Source of the DNA: Pseudomonas costantinii
GTDB taxonomy: Bacteria > Pseudomonadota > Gammaproteobacteria > Pseudomonadales > Pseudomonadaceae
Reading direction: 5' to 3'
Length of the DNA stretch: 36,028 bases
Assembly: GCF_001870435.1 (NCBI RefSeq)
Contig: NZ_MDDR01000044.1
Location: forward strand, 1 to 36,028
The position numbers and the translations under genes were made by a program. Positions 8,452 through 17,369 of this stretch are shown one piece after another. A model generated the notes under the pieces. It was not told where the DNA came from. It saw only the letters and a list, made by a program, of their open reading frames with translations, and searched no databases. How positions within the stretch are numbered: the first letter of the stretch is position 1; every line of letters starts with the position of its first letter.

Positions 8452-10331
8452 AGTTTGGGCCCGGCGCGCAGGATCGTCGCGTCTTCACCGCGATACAACG
8501 CCTCCACCTTGGCCGCGCGCCATTGCAGTACCGCACGCTGGTTGATCGAACCTTTGTCGGTGATTTCTCCACGGTCAATCGAGGCCGGCTCGTCCAGCAA
8601 GGCAATCCATTCCAGGCGACTGGCATTGCCGGTGGCCTCGCGATTGAGCCGCTGCAACCAATCGCCGAACCAGTCGCGCACCGGCGCGCTGGCCAGCACC
8701 TCGGCGTCGCTGGCCTCGGGGGGCATGCCAGCCAAGCGGCGGCATTCGTACAGCCTTGGGAACACCAGAGCGCCCAGGCATTCGCGGTCCGGTGCGGCAA
8801 TGACCAGATCCTGGACATAGGGCGAGCCTTCGAGCACTGCGCGGTTGCGCAACGGACCGACGCTGACAAACACCCCGGAAGACAACTTGAAATCTTCGGC
8901 GATTCGCCCGTCGAACATCAGCCCCAGATGCGGCTGGTGCGGGTCGGCGAGCTTGATGGCGTCACCCGAACAGTAGAAGCCTTGCTCGTCGAATACTTCG
9001 GCGGTTTGCTGAGGCGCCCGCCAGTACCCCGGCATGATGTGCGGCCCGCGAAAGCGCCCTTCGAACTTGCCGTCCACCGGCACCAGGCGCACCTCACAGC
9101 CCGGCGCGGGCAAACCAATGTAACCCGCCATGGACAGCGGTCCGGTGGTGAAGGTGCAGGACGGCGCGGCTTCGGTCATGCCGAGCCCGGCCATCATGCG
9201 GATGCGTTCGCCACAGTGCTGCTCGGCCACGCGGTCGAGGCGGTCCCAGACACTTTGCGAGAGGCCGGCGGCGGCGAAGAAAAACAGTTTCATGCGGGCA
9301 AAAAAACGCGCTCGCAACTCGCCGTCCTGCTCCAGGGCATTGACCAGTTCTTCCCAGCCCTTGGGCACGGTGAGGTAGGCCGTGGGCGAAACGTCCTTGA
9401 GGTTGCGCAAGGTTTCGGCAAAGCCCTGGACCGTAGGCTTGCCTCCGTCGAGGTAAAAGGTGCCGCCGTTGTAGAGCACGATGCCCACATTGTGGCTGCC
9501 GCCGAAGGTGTGGTTCCACGGCAGCCAGTCCACCAACACCGGTGGTTCTTCACCGAACACCGGAAAGGTCTGCAGCAGCATCTGCTGGTTGGCACACAGC
9601 ATGCGCTGGGTGGTGATCACCGCCTTGGGCAACTTGGTCGAGCCCGAAGTGAAGAGAAACTTGGCGATGCTGTCCGGGCCGGTGGCGTTGAACGCCTCGT
9701 CGGCCTCGGCGCCACCGGGTGTTTGCAGCAGGCTGGTGAAGCTCACTTGAGTGCGCCCAGGAACGTGGCCGCACACGGTGATCAGCGGTGTCTCGACCGG
9801 CAATACGGCGTCGATGGCACGCTGGTACGCTGCCGCATCGCTGACGAACACCAGTCCCGGTTGCAGCAGGTCACACACATGCCGCAGCTTGGCGAAATCC
9901 TGGGACAACAACGAATACGCCGGTGATACCGGACAGTAAGGAATACCGGCGTACATGGCGCCGAGGGCCACCTGCAAATGCTCAATGTCGTTGCCCGACA
10001 GCAACGCCAGCGGCTTGTCTGCCGACAGCCCGTAACTTAACAGGCCCTGGGCAATCGCCCGCACGCTGTCGAGCATCTGCCCATAACTGACCCGACGCCA
10101 GTTGCCATCAGCCTGGCGTGCAGCAATAAACGTCTGCTCGGGACGCACCTGGGCCCAATGCACCAGGCGATCGAGCAAGCGTGTCGGCAACTCGGCCAGT
10201 GGTTCCAGGGAACGCATGTGCAGCACGCCGTGTTCTTCAATGACCTCGACCGGCGGATGGCCGATGGACACCTCGCGGTATCGGGGGGCGCAATGCTCAG
10301 GCTGAGCGGTGGGTCTGAATTCGGAACTCAC
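8448..10331 (-). CDS. fcs: Feruloyl-CoA synthetase
   Basis: Fcs activates ferulate with ATP and CoA to feruloyl-CoA, the entry step to vanillin. The 627-residue protein has the AMP-binding P-loop FLFTSGSTKLPK, the NHTFGG motif, the GLGMTE adenine-binding motif, YCSGDAI with the ribose-binding Asp, and a C-terminal lid (KLSSGVFVS). The start is set at the GTG at 10331 because GGAGG lies 8 bases before it; the ATG at 10346 actually precedes that ribosome site. It follows vdh by 117 bases and overlaps aat by 4 bases. Order and linkage to ech and vdh make the ferulate role strong. p-Coumarate and caffeate are likely additional substrates. Confidence 0.93.
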   Translation of the reverse strand: MSSEFRPTAQPEHCAPRYREVSIGHPPVEVIEEHGVLHMRSLEPLAELPTRLLDRLVHWAQVRPEQTFIAARQADGNWRRVSYGQMLDSVRAIAQGLLSYGLSADKPLALLSGNDIEHLQVALGAMYAGIPYCPVSPAYSLLSQDFAKLRHVCDLLQPGLVFVSDAAAYQRAIDAVLPVETPLITVCGHVPGRTQVSFTSLLQTPGGAEADEAFNATGPDSIAKFLFTSGSTKLPKAVITTQRMLCANQQMLLQTFPVFGEEPPVLVDWLPWNHTFGGSHNVGIVLYNGGTFYLDGGKPTVQGFAETLRNLKDVSPTAYLTVPKGWEELVNALEQDGELRARFFARMKLFFFAAAGLSQSVWDRLDRVAEQHCGERIRMMAGLGMTEAAPSCTFTTGPLSMAGYIGLPAPGCEVRLVPVDGKFEGRFRGPHIMPGYWRAPQQTAEVFDEQGFYCSGDAIKLADPHQPHLGLMFDGRIAEDFKLSSGVFVSVGPLRNRAVLEGSPYVQDLVIAAPDRECLGALVFPRLYECRRLAGMPPEASDAEVLASAPVRDWFGDWLQRLNREATGNASRLEWIALLDEPASIDRGEITDKGSINQRAVLQWRAAKVEALYRGEDATILRAGPKL

Positions 10332-10448
10332 GTGTTTTTCCTCCATCAAGGCATGGCGGCGCTCGCCCAGGGCGAATCATCGCGTGGCAGCCAGTGGCTG
10401 GCGCCTTGTTATTGTTATTGATGCCCAACCCAGAGCAGCGACAGCGGC

Positions 10449-11897
10449 TCAGATTGGGTAATGCCGTGGTCCGTTCTGCAAGGTCACCCAGCGCAATTGG
10501 GTGAAGTGTTCAATCGAGGCCTTGCCGCCAAAGCTGCCGTAGCCGCTGGACTTGACCCCACCGAAGGGCATCTGCGCCTCGTCATGCACGGTCGGGCCGT
10601 TGATATGGCAAATGCCCGACTCCACCCGTTGCGCCAGGGCCAGCGCACGCCCGGTGTCGCGACTGAAGATCGCCGCCGACAGGCCGAACTCGGAGTCGTT
10701 GGCCAGGCGCAGCAGCTCCTCATCACCGTCACCGCGCAGCAGCACTGCCACCGGGCCGAAGGACTCTTCGCGGTACAAGCGCATGCTCTCGGTGATGCCA
10801 TCGATCAGGGTCGGCTGCAGGATGCTGCCGTCCAACTGACCGCCCACCACCAGCCGCGCGCCCTTGGCCAAGGCATCGTCGATCAGGGCCTTGATGCGCG
10901 TACCGGCACTGGCGTCCACCAGCGATCCCAGGACCGAATCCGCCGCCGTGGGATCCCCTGCGCGCAGGGTCGCGACCTTGGCGGTCAGCTTGGCGATAAA
11001 TACGCCAGCTACCTTGGCATCGACGATCAAGCGCTCGGTGGACATGCAAATCTGCCCTTGGTTGAAGTAGGCGCCAAACGCCGCCGCCGCCACCGCAGCG
11101 TCCAGGTCGGCGTCGTCCAGCACCAGCAACGGCGCCTTGCCGCCCAACTCCAACAGAGCAGGCTTTAGGTGACGCGCCGAGAGTTCACCGACAATCCGCC
11201 CGACATGGGTCGAACCGGTGAAGTTGACCCGCCGCACCGCCGGGTTAGCGATCAGCCGTTCGACGATGGCCGCCGCATCCGCCGGGGCGTTACTGATGAC
11301 ATTCACCACGCCATCGCCAAGGCCCGCGTCCTGCAGCACCTGGCCGATCAGGCGGTGCACTGCCGGGCTTAATTCGGAGGCTTTGAGCACCACGGTATTG
11401 CCGCAGGCCAGAGGCATGGCGATGGCGCGGGTGGCGAGGACCACCGGGGCATTCCAGGGCGCGATGCCCAGCACCACGCCGCAAGGCTGACGCAGGGCCA
11501 TGGCGAAGCTGCCGGGCACATCGGAGGGGATCACGTCACCCGTGATCTGGGTGGTCATCGACGCGGCTTCGCGCAGTATGTTGGCCGCCAAGCGGACGTT
11601 GAAGCCATACCAGTTAGCCATGGCGCCGGTTTCGCCGGCGGCGGCGATGAATTCGGCACTACGCGCCTGCAATTGCTCGGCCGCCTTGAGCAAACGGGTA
11701 CGACGTTCGTTGGGCGCCAGCGCGGCCCAACCAGGGAATGCAGCCTGGGCCGCCGCCACGGCGGCGTCGGCATCTTCCAGCGTTGCGGCGGCAACCCGCG
11801 AGACCACTTCACCGGTCACCGGGTTGCGGCGTTCGAAGGTTCGACCGTCGCGGGCGGGGCACGACTGGCCGCCGATCAACAGGGGCACGTCCAGCAT
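10449..11897 (-). CDS. vdh: Vanillin dehydrogenase
   Basis: This NAD-dependent aldehyde dehydrogenase of 482 residues oxidises vanillin to vanillate. It has the Rossmann and nucleotide-binding motifs (APWNAPV, FTGST), the general base E250 in LELGGKAP and the nucleophile C284 in NQGQICMS. The C-terminal QMPFGGVKSSGYG motif is intact. The ATG has GAGGA 6 bases upstream. It is the second gene of the ech-vdh-fcs-aat-acd operon, 114 bases after ech. Other ring-substituted benzaldehydes are likely also accepted. A second benzaldehyde-type dehydrogenase is found at 18276-19751. Confidence 0.93.
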   Translation of the reverse strand: MLDVPLLIGGQSCPARDGRTFERRNPVTGEVVSRVAAATLEDADAAVAAAQAAFPGWAALAPNERRTRLLKAAEQLQARSAEFIAAAGETGAMANWYGFNVRLAANILREAASMTTQITGDVIPSDVPGSFAMALRQPCGVVLGIAPWNAPVVLATRAIAMPLACGNTVVLKASELSPAVHRLIGQVLQDAGLGDGVVNVISNAPADAAAIVERLIANPAVRRVNFTGSTHVGRIVGELSARHLKPALLELGGKAPLLVLDDADLDAAVAAAAFGAYFNQGQICMSTERLIVDAKVAGVFIAKLTAKVATLRAGDPTAADSVLGSLVDASAGTRIKALIDDALAKGARLVVGGQLDGSILQPTLIDGITESMRLYREESFGPVAVLLRGDGDEELLRLANDSEFGLSAAIFSRDTGRALALAQRVESGICHINGPTVHDEAQMPFGGVKSSGYGSFGGKASIEHFTQLRWVTLQNGPRHYPI

Positions 11898-12011
11898 GGT
11901 GATTCCTCTTTCTCTTTATTGTCTTTATCGGGAATGCAGCGCAGCGGTGTAACAGTAGCGCCGGCAGACAACAGCGAACAGCGGGATGCGCCCGCTATCC
12001 GCTTGCGTGCT

Positions 12012-12842
12012 TCAGCGTTTGTAAGCCTGAAGGCCGGGTTTGATGCTCTTGTCGTCGAGGAACTGCTTCATGCCCTGCTCGCGACCGCCTTCGGTGTCGA
12101 GCAAACGCGACTGGTCGAGTTTGGCGTAGAGGTAATCCTCATTCTGTTCCCAAGTCAGTTCGCGGCAACGTTTGAAACCATGCTTGGCCGCACGCAGCAC
12201 CACCGGGTTTTTCTCCAGCAGGTTGCGCGCCAGTTCGATAGTGACTTCACGCAATTGGGCCAGCGGCACGCTCTCGTTGACCAGGCCCATCTCGGCGGCT
12301 TTTTGTCCACCGAAGGTCTTGCCGGTCATGATGTAGTACAGCGATTGTCGATGGCCCACGGTGTCGGCCATCGCCTTGCTCACCAGGTTGCCCGGTGGAA
12401 TGCCCCAGTTGATTTCCGAGAGGCCAAAGGTCGCTTCGTCGGCGCAGATCGCCAGGTCACACGCCACCAGCGGGCTGAAGCCACCGCCGAAGCACCAGCC
12501 ATTGACCATGGCAATGGTCGGCTTGGCGTACATGCGCAGCAGTTTCCATTGCCATTGCGAGGCTTCGCGGCGGATTTTTTCCTGGAGGATTTCCGGGCCG
12601 GCATCCACTTCGCGAAAGTATTCCTTGAGGTCCATGCCGGCGGTCCAGGCCTCACCCGCACCGGTCAGTACCAGTACACCGGCGTCAGGATCCTGCTCGA
12701 GGGTTTCCAGCACGTCGATCATTTCCCGGTTGAGGGTCGGGCTCATGGCATTGCGTTTTTCCGGGCGGTTAAGAATGACCCAGGCAATGCCTTCCTCGAT
12801 CTCAACCTTGACGGTGGTCCAGCGGCCTTCGTAATTGCTCAT
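12012..12842 (-). CDS. ech: Feruloyl-CoA hydratase/lyase (HCHL, enoyl-CoA hydratase family)
   Basis: The enzyme hydrates feruloyl-CoA and then splits it by a retro-aldol step to vanillin and acetyl-CoA. With the ATG at 12842 the protein has 276 residues, the length of the P. fluorescens AN103 enzyme, which it resembles nearly throughout from memory (no alignment was run). Known active-site residues M70, S123 and E143 fall at the expected numbers, and the oxyanion-hole motif GWCFGGGFS is present. The upstream 17 codons of the open frame are rejected, since the -10 box and leader occupy that stretch. It is the first gene of the operon, with a promoter/operator overlapping the divergent region to ferR. 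Confidence 0.96.
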   Translation of the reverse strand: MSNYEGRWTTVKVEIEEGIAWVILNRPEKRNAMSPTLNREMIDVLETLEQDPDAGVLVLTGAGEAWTAGMDLKEYFREVDAGPEILQEKIRREASQWQWKLLRMYAKPTIAMVNGWCFGGGFSPLVACDLAICADEATFGLSEINWGIPPGNLVSKAMADTVGHRQSLYYIMTGKTFGGQKAAEMGLVNESVPLAQLREVTIELARNLLEKNPVVLRAAKHGFKRCRELTWEQNEDYLYAKLDQSRLLDTEGGREQGMKQFLDDKSIKPGLQAYKR

Positions 12843-12879
12843 GACGGTGCTCTCTTGTTCTGTGTTTGAAGATGGTTCG

Positions 12880-12908
12880 AAATTAAACCGCAAATATAGT
12901 TATGTCAA
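12880..12908 (-). promoter_or_regulatory. ech operon sigma-70 promoter
   Basis: On the minus strand TTGACA (12908-12903) and TAATTT (12885-12880) are separated by exactly 17 bases. This is a near-consensus promoter about 38 bases before the ech start. The TTGACA box forms most of the spacer of the inverted repeat at 12896-12916. Confidence 0.75.
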
Positions 12909-12916
12909 TTAACTAT
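12896..12916. promoter_or_regulatory. Probable FerR operator, 7-7-7 inverted repeat
   Basis: Perfect 7-bp arms ATAGTTA and TAACTAT flank a 7-base spacer that contains the -35 box of ech. A MarR dimer here would occlude the promoter. The neighbouring MarR-type FerR is the obvious candidate, and release by feruloyl-CoA or a related CoA thioester is expected from characterised relatives. Binding is inferred. Confidence 0.7.
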
Positions 12917-12960
12917 TAATCTGAATAACCAATATTTTCATTGTGTAAAACCCCCGTTAA

Positions 12961-12981
12961 TCGGCTTCTGTAAAAAGCCGA
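12961..12981. promoter_or_regulatory. Second 7-7-7 inverted repeat in the ferR leader
   Basis: Arms TCGGCTT and AAGCCGA with a 7-base spacer lie 74 bases before the ferR start. The geometry equals that of the ech operator but the sequence differs. It could be a second protein site or an mRNA hairpin controlling ferR. Confidence 0.45.
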
Positions 12982-13054
12982 CATAGCCATGGCTCGCCAA
13001 CCACGGCAAACTAGATAGTCTTCTTAACCTCCACCCTTGAGGATTGCACTGCCA

Positions 13055-13543
13055 ATGGCCAAGCCTTCCAACATCGCCGACGCCAGCCAGGCCCTGCCCG
13101 ACAACGCCGAGGCGCGGGCGCCGCTGGATTCGGCCCTGGACGACCTGATCGGGTATGCCATGCGTCGCGCCCAGCTCAAGCTGTTCCAGAACCTGATTGG
13201 CCGCCTCTCGGACCATGACTTGCGCCCTGCGCAGTTCTCGGCCCTGGCGATCATCGACCAGAACCCGGGCCTCATGCAGGCCGACCTGGCTCGCGCCTTG
13301 GCGATCGAGCCGCCCCAGGTGGTGCCTTTGCTGAACAAGCTGGAAAGCCGCGCCCTCGCGGTGCGGGTACGCTGCAAGCCGGACAAGCGCTCCTACGGGA
13401 TTTTCCTCAGCAAGACCGGCGAGACCCTGCTCAAGGAACTCAAGGACATCGCCGCGCAAAGCGACCTCGACTCCACCGCCGCCCTGGACGGCCAGGAGCG
13501 TGCAGAGCTGCTGCGCTTGCTGAAGAAGGTGTATCAGGACTGA
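13055..13543 (+). CDS. ferR: MarR-family regulator of ferulate genes, FerR
   Basis: This 162-residue winged-helix regulator of the MarR family is divergent from ech. Visible are the dimerisation helix region (about 20-45), the helix-turn-helix LMQADLARALAIEPPQVVPLLNKLESRAL (about 73-101) and the wing with RCKPDKRSYGIFLSKTG. A TTG six codons upstream has no ribosome site; the ATG at 13055 has GAGG about 12 bases before it, so I prefer it. In P. fluorescens BF13 a MarR protein named FerR represses the homologous ech-vdh-fcs operon and responds to feruloyl-CoA. The same role is likely here. Confidence 0.9.
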   Translation: MAKPSNIADASQALPDNAEARAPLDSALDDLIGYAMRRAQLKLFQNLIGRLSDHDLRPAQFSALAIIDQNPGLMQADLARALAIEPPQVVPLLNKLESRALAVRVRCKPDKRSYGIFLSKTGETLLKELKDIAAQSDLDSTAALDGQERAELLRLLKKVYQD

Positions 13544-13546
13544 TTG

Positions 13547-13561
13547 CCGCGCAAAGCGCGG
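13547..13561. terminator. Short GC hairpin between convergent ferR and porin gene
   Basis: CCGCGC-AAA-GCGCGG is a perfect 6-bp stem in the 21-base gap between the two stop codons. It may serve both directions, but no long T-tract follows on either strand, so termination is uncertain. Confidence 0.5.
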
Positions 13562-13564
13562 TGC

Positions 13565-14887
13565 TTACCAGATCGCCACGGTGTAGAGCACCAGGAAGCG
13601 GGTCTGGTTTTCATCACGAAAGGCCGCGCCACCCGGAAAGTCATTACGGTAGATCGATTTGCGCGCCATCAGCCCGAGGTTCTTCAAGGGGCCGCTCTGG
13701 ATCACGTAGCCCAGCTCCATCTGGAACTCGCGCTCCTTGCGATCCTCGGCATTGAAAGCCGCCAACTCGATATTGTCGCCGCGCACATACCGCAACCGGC
13801 TCTTCAAGCCCGGCAACCCGGATGCCGCAAAGTCGTAGTCGTAGATGGCTTGCCAGGTGCGCTCCTTGGCATTGAGAAAGTCCGAACTCATGGTCAGCTC
13901 GCTCATGCCCATCAGCTCTGTCCCCGAGATATAGGGCGTCGCCGTCTCCCCGCTGGAATGCATATAGCCAAGGCTGAAACGGTGCCCGCCCAGGCGGTAG
14001 CCGAACAATGCCGAGAGGTTGCGGTTGTCCACCTTCCCGGCCTTGGCGCTGCCATCCTCGCGGCTGAAGAAACTGCGCAGATCGCTGGTCAGCACACCAT
14101 CGCCCAATGGCAGGTTGTGCAGCAACGCGAAGGTGTCTTGCTGGTAAAGGTCTGCCACTTCTGAGTGATAGACACGCAGGCTGAGGTCTTTATTGACCTG
14201 GTAATCCCCCCCCACGTAAGCCAGGTGCGAGGTGGTGGCCGTCGGGTTGAAACGCCGGTTGGGCGAAGCAATGGTCATTGCCTCGTAGTTGGTGGAGTCG
14301 CGTTTGTTGATGCGATCGATATAGCCGGTATTAAGGGTCAGGCCATCGATGTCCTTGGAGCTGAGGGTGGTACCGCGAAACGTTTGCGGCAGCAGGCGCG
14401 ACGGGCTGGCAAAGGCGAACGGCAGGAAGATCGACACGTCACCAGTCTTCACGGTGGTTTGTGCAAACCGCAGCTTGGCGGTCGGCGCCAGCCGCGAGTA
14501 CTCATCGGCGGCGCGCTTGGTGCTGGCAGACACCGGCAACAGCTCGGTGCCGCTGCGGTCCGGCGAAGAGTCGAGTTTGACCCCCATCAGCCCTCGCACA
14601 TCCAGGCCAAAACCCAGCGGGCCTGGGGTATATCCCGACTCCATATTGAAGATGAACGCCTGCGCCCATTCCCGCGCAGCGGTCTTCGCACCGTCGTCCT
14701 TGTAGTCACGATCCAGGTAGTAATTGCGCAGGGTCAAGGTGCCGTGGCTGTCGTCGATAAAGCCCGCCGCCCACAGCGGGGTGGGCAAAACGCTTAAGGC
14801 CAGCAACGCCATGACCAAGCGTGGATTGCTGTTCGACACACAGGAAACTGACGCCGCGGCAACGGCATCCGAAGGGAGTTCTGGCAT
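13565..14887 (-). CDS. OprD-family outer-membrane porin
   Basis: This 440-residue member of the Pseudomonas OprD family forms substrate-specific 18-stranded barrels for small carboxylates. An N-terminal signal peptide ends near LPTPLWA-AGFIDDS (cleavage about residue 40), followed by the typical start of the barrel, GTLTLRNYYLDRDY. The sequence ends with a hydrophobic aromatic strand (LVLYTVAIW), as needed for barrel assembly. Its place between ferR and the MFS carrier suggests uptake of ferulate, vanillate or related acids, like VanP/OpdK porins. It converges on ferR and diverges from the MFS gene across a 308-bp AT-rich gap. The exact substrate is unknown. Confidence 0.88.
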   Translation of the reverse strand: MPELPSDAVAAASVSCVSNSNPRLVMALLALSVLPTPLWAAGFIDDSHGTLTLRNYYLDRDYKDDGAKTAAREWAQAFIFNMESGYTPGPLGFGLDVRGLMGVKLDSSPDRSGTELLPVSASTKRAADEYSRLAPTAKLRFAQTTVKTGDVSIFLPFAFASPSRLLPQTFRGTTLSSKDIDGLTLNTGYIDRINKRDSTNYEAMTIASPNRRFNPTATTSHLAYVGGDYQVNKDLSLRVYHSEVADLYQQDTFALLHNLPLGDGVLTSDLRSFFSREDGSAKAGKVDNRNLSALFGYRLGGHRFSLGYMHSSGETATPYISGTELMGMSELTMSSDFLNAKERTWQAIYDYDFAASGLPGLKSRLRYVRGDNIELAAFNAEDRKEREFQMELGYVIQSGPLKNLGLMARKSIYRNDFPGGAAFRDENQTRFLVLYTVAIW

Positions 14888-15195
14888 GCTCTATGTCCAT
14901 TTTTTGTTGTTGTTTTTGGGGTGACACACGCTCGGCGCAATCGGCCTGGCGAACAGAGAATGGAAACAGCCGATGGCTCTCGTCAACTGCCAATGACCGA
15001 TAATCGAACATTAATAAAGCTATCTATTTTTTAGTTGTATATGGATCTACATATCAAACAATTGATTTTTATGTGTTTATTTACATTTTTTTGAATTTTA
15101 ATCACGCCATTCATTTTTTAGTTATCTTTGTTATCTTAATCGCCAGCAGCCAATCAGGCGTGCCACCACAACAAAAACAACAATGAGGTTTACCC
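14888..15195. promoter_or_regulatory. AT-rich divergent control region (porin / MFS carrier)
   Basis: This 308-bp gap has no gene and must hold both promoters. It is strongly AT-rich between about 15000 and 15140, unlike the coding surroundings. I see a small inverted repeat ATATG-N6-CATAT at 15039-15054. I also see a stretch at 15118-15138 whose left half (TTAGTTAT) resembles the ech operator, 13 of 21 positions overall. Neither is strong enough to name an operator. No confident -35/-10 pair was identified. Confidence 0.55.
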
Positions 15196-16425
15196 ATGGA
15201 CAGTCCATCGCGTCGTTCGACGCTGACTATCGCGTTGTGCTTTATCGTTGCCTTAATCGAGGGGTTCGATCTGCAAGCCGCGGGAACCGCCGCGGCAGGA
15301 TTGCGCCAGAGTTTTGCCCTGGACCCGAAGATGCTCGGCTGGGTATTCAGCGCCGGGATCATTGGGCTACTGCCTGGGGCGTTCTTCGGCGGCTGGGTCG
15401 CCGACCGAATCGGACGCAAGAAAATCCTGGTGTTCGCCGTGTTGATGTTCGGGCTGTTTTCCCTGAGCACCGCGTTTGTCGAAAGCTATTCAAGCCTGTT
15501 GCTGGTGCGCTTCCTGACCGGCCTGGGCCTGGGCGCCGCGTTGCCCAACCTGATCGCCCTGTGCGCCGAGGCGGTGAGCGAACGCAACCGTGGCACCGCG
15601 ATCAGCGTCATGTACTGCGGCGTGCCATTGGGTGGTGCATTGGCCGCCGTCGTGGCGATGTTTTCCAGTGAACACTGGCAAACCACCTTTATCATCGGCG
15701 GCCTGGCCCCCTTGCTGGTCGTACCGCTGATGGCCCTGCTGCTGCCCGAGTCGAATGCCTTCCGCCAGCAACTCGAAAGCACCAGCACCCCTCGCCCTTC
15801 CACCGGCCAGGCGCTGTTTGGCGAAGGCCGTGCGCGCACGACACTGGCCTTGTGGCTCAGCTATTTCTTCACACTGACCGTGATGTACATGCTGCTCAAC
15901 TGGCTGCCGTCGCTGCTGCTGGAACAGGGTTTCAGCAAACCCCAGGCAGGCATGGTGCAGATGCTCTTCAACATTGGCGGCGCCCTTGGCTCGCTGCTCG
16001 GCGGCGTGTTGCTGGACCGTTGCAATGCCCTCAAAGTGGTGTTGTTCGTGTATGCCGGTTTGCTGGCTGCACTCGCTGGCGTCGGCCTTTCGGTCGGCAT
16101 CGTGCCCATGGCGATCGCCGGTTTTGCTGCTGGGTTGTTTGTCATGGCCGCGCAACTGGTGCTCTATGCCTCGGCCCCGCCGTCCTATCCCACCTCTGTA
16201 CGCGCCACCGGCGTCGGCGCAGCGGTGGCCATCGGCCGACTGGGTTCGGTGGCCGGGCCGTTGGCTGCCGGGCAACTCCTCGCGGCGGGCGCCGGCACCA
16301 CCGGCGTACTACTGGCCACGTCTCCCGGCGTGGTGATCGCCGCACTCACCATCATGGGTGTGATGATGCGTACGGCGTCCCCGGGCGTTCCTGAACTCAG
16401 GACCGCCGGGCAAACCAAAGCCTAG
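15196..16425 (+). CDS. MFS transporter, aromatic acid:H+ symporter (AAHS) family
   Basis: This 12-helix inner-membrane carrier of 409 residues has the signature GGWVADRIGRKK between helices 2 and 3. The first helix has the GFDLQAAG motif (G-x-D in helix 1) typical of aromatic-acid permeases such as PcaK, BenK and MhpT. It probably imports a hydroxycinnamate or vanillate with protons. The start has GAGG 7 bases before the ATG. It is transcribed away from the OprD porin and ends with a 4-bp overlap of the convergent SphA-like gene. The substrate is inferred only from the neighbours. Confidence 0.9.
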   Translation: MDSPSRRSTLTIALCFIVALIEGFDLQAAGTAAAGLRQSFALDPKMLGWVFSAGIIGLLPGAFFGGWVADRIGRKKILVFAVLMFGLFSLSTAFVESYSSLLLVRFLTGLGLGAALPNLIALCAEAVSERNRGTAISVMYCGVPLGGALAAVVAMFSSEHWQTTFIIGGLAPLLVVPLMALLLPESNAFRQQLESTSTPRPSTGQALFGEGRARTTLALWLSYFFTLTVMYMLLNWLPSLLLEQGFSKPQAGMVQMLFNIGGALGSLLGGVLLDRCNALKVVLFVYAGLLAALAGVGLSVGIVPMAIAGFAAGLFVMAAQLVLYASAPPSYPTSVRATGVGAAVAIGRLGSVAGPLAAGQLLAAGAGTTGVLLATSPGVVIAALTIMGVMMRTASPGVPELRTAGQTKA

Positions 16426-17369
16426 AACTTGTGCAGCCAATTGAGCACCAGCTTGTTGCCCTCGGTGCGGTTTTCAGCCTGCTGCTCGAAGTAAGCATTC
16501 ACCGACAAGACGTTCTCCTTATTGAAGGCGTAGACCAGGCCTGGGCCAATGGCCCAGACCTTTTCCCGGCGCCCGCTGACGGCGTGTCCATCCACCTGGG
16601 TGTCGGTGACCTGCTTCAACCAGTACCCATTCAACCCCACGCTCAGTTGTGGGTTGAGGGCATATTGCAAGGTCAGGTTGGCATGCAACGCTTGCCCCGC
16701 CTGGGTGTTGGAGACATCACCGAAGCCCGCCTGCGGATCATCATTCTTGCCGTTCCACAGGTACATGAAACGCCCGCTCGCCGACCACGTGGGGCTGAAC
16801 CAATAAGTCGCCGCGTAATAGGGGCTGAACGACCAGAAGTTGCTGCCCGGGTTGATCGAACGATTGCGGTCATAGGCACCTACCGGAATCGACACATCGG
16901 CCTCAACACGTTGGGTCAGCAGCGGGCTGCCATCGGCCCGGGTCAGGGTCGGCAACTGCAGGAAGGCGCCCACCGTCAAATCACCAAAACCCGCGCGAGA
17001 ACTCAGCGCCGCATTGTGCAGGCCATCGTCGACATCAACATGGGCCAGCGACGTATTGATCAAGGTGAAACCCGGCATCGCACCATTGGCCCAGGGTTGG
17101 CCGACGTAGATGATCTGCGTGGTGGGCGCCACGACTTCCAGGTCCTGTTTGGGTAACGCCAGCTTGTTGCCATTGGCATCATTGAAGCGGCTGGCCCGGG
17201 AGTACGTCAGGTATTCCTCCAGGTACCAGCCCGGCCCGGCCGGTGCCGGCGAGCCGTCATAGAAACTGGTGCTGCCCAGGTTGAGTCCGGGCAAGTCATA
17301 AGCATGTGCAGTCGACGACAGTGCGACAAAAATCGTGGCCGCAACCGTCCGCAAGATTGGCTTGAGCAT
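16422..17369 (-). CDS. SphA-like outer-membrane protein (COG4313, 'phenol meta pathway' family)
   Basis: The protein has 315 residues with a clear signal peptide (MLKPILRTVAATIFVALSS, cleavage after AHA at about 23). The remainder alternates polar and aromatic beta-strands and ends in a terminal strand VLNWLHKF, as for an outer-membrane barrel. The family is found beside aromatic degradation genes and is annotated as MetA-pathway of phenol degradation or SphA-like. A role in outer-membrane passage of hydrophobic aromatics such as coniferyl alcohol is plausible but not demonstrated. It is the last gene of the aldehyde dehydrogenase-calA operon, 81 bases after calA, with AGGA before its ATG. 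Confidence 0.85.
   Translation of the reverse strand: MLKPILRTVAATIFVALSSTAHAYDLPGLNLGSTSFYDGSPAPAGPGWYLEEYLTYSRASRFNDANGNKLALPKQDLEVVAPTTQIIYVGQPWANGAMPGFTLINTSLAHVDVDDGLHNAALSSRAGFGDLTVGAFLQLPTLTRADGSPLLTQRVEADVSIPVGAYDRNRSINPGSNFWSFSPYYAATYWFSPTWSASGRFMYLWNGKNDDPQAGFGDVSNTQAGQALHANLTLQYALNPQLSVGLNGYWLKQVTDTQVDGHAVSGRREKVWAIGPGLVYAFNKENVLSVNAYFEQQAENRTEGNKLVLNWLHKF

Noticed and set aside
8523..9926. 467-codon open frame antisense to fcs
   Set aside because: Low-complexity His/Gln/Gly-rich translation typical of the reverse strand of Pseudomonas genes; fcs is certain here.
15118..15138. Third FerR operator before the MFS gene
   Set aside because: Only the left half matches well (13 of 21 overall) and the right arm is not symmetric; such a match is easy to find in AT-rich DNA.
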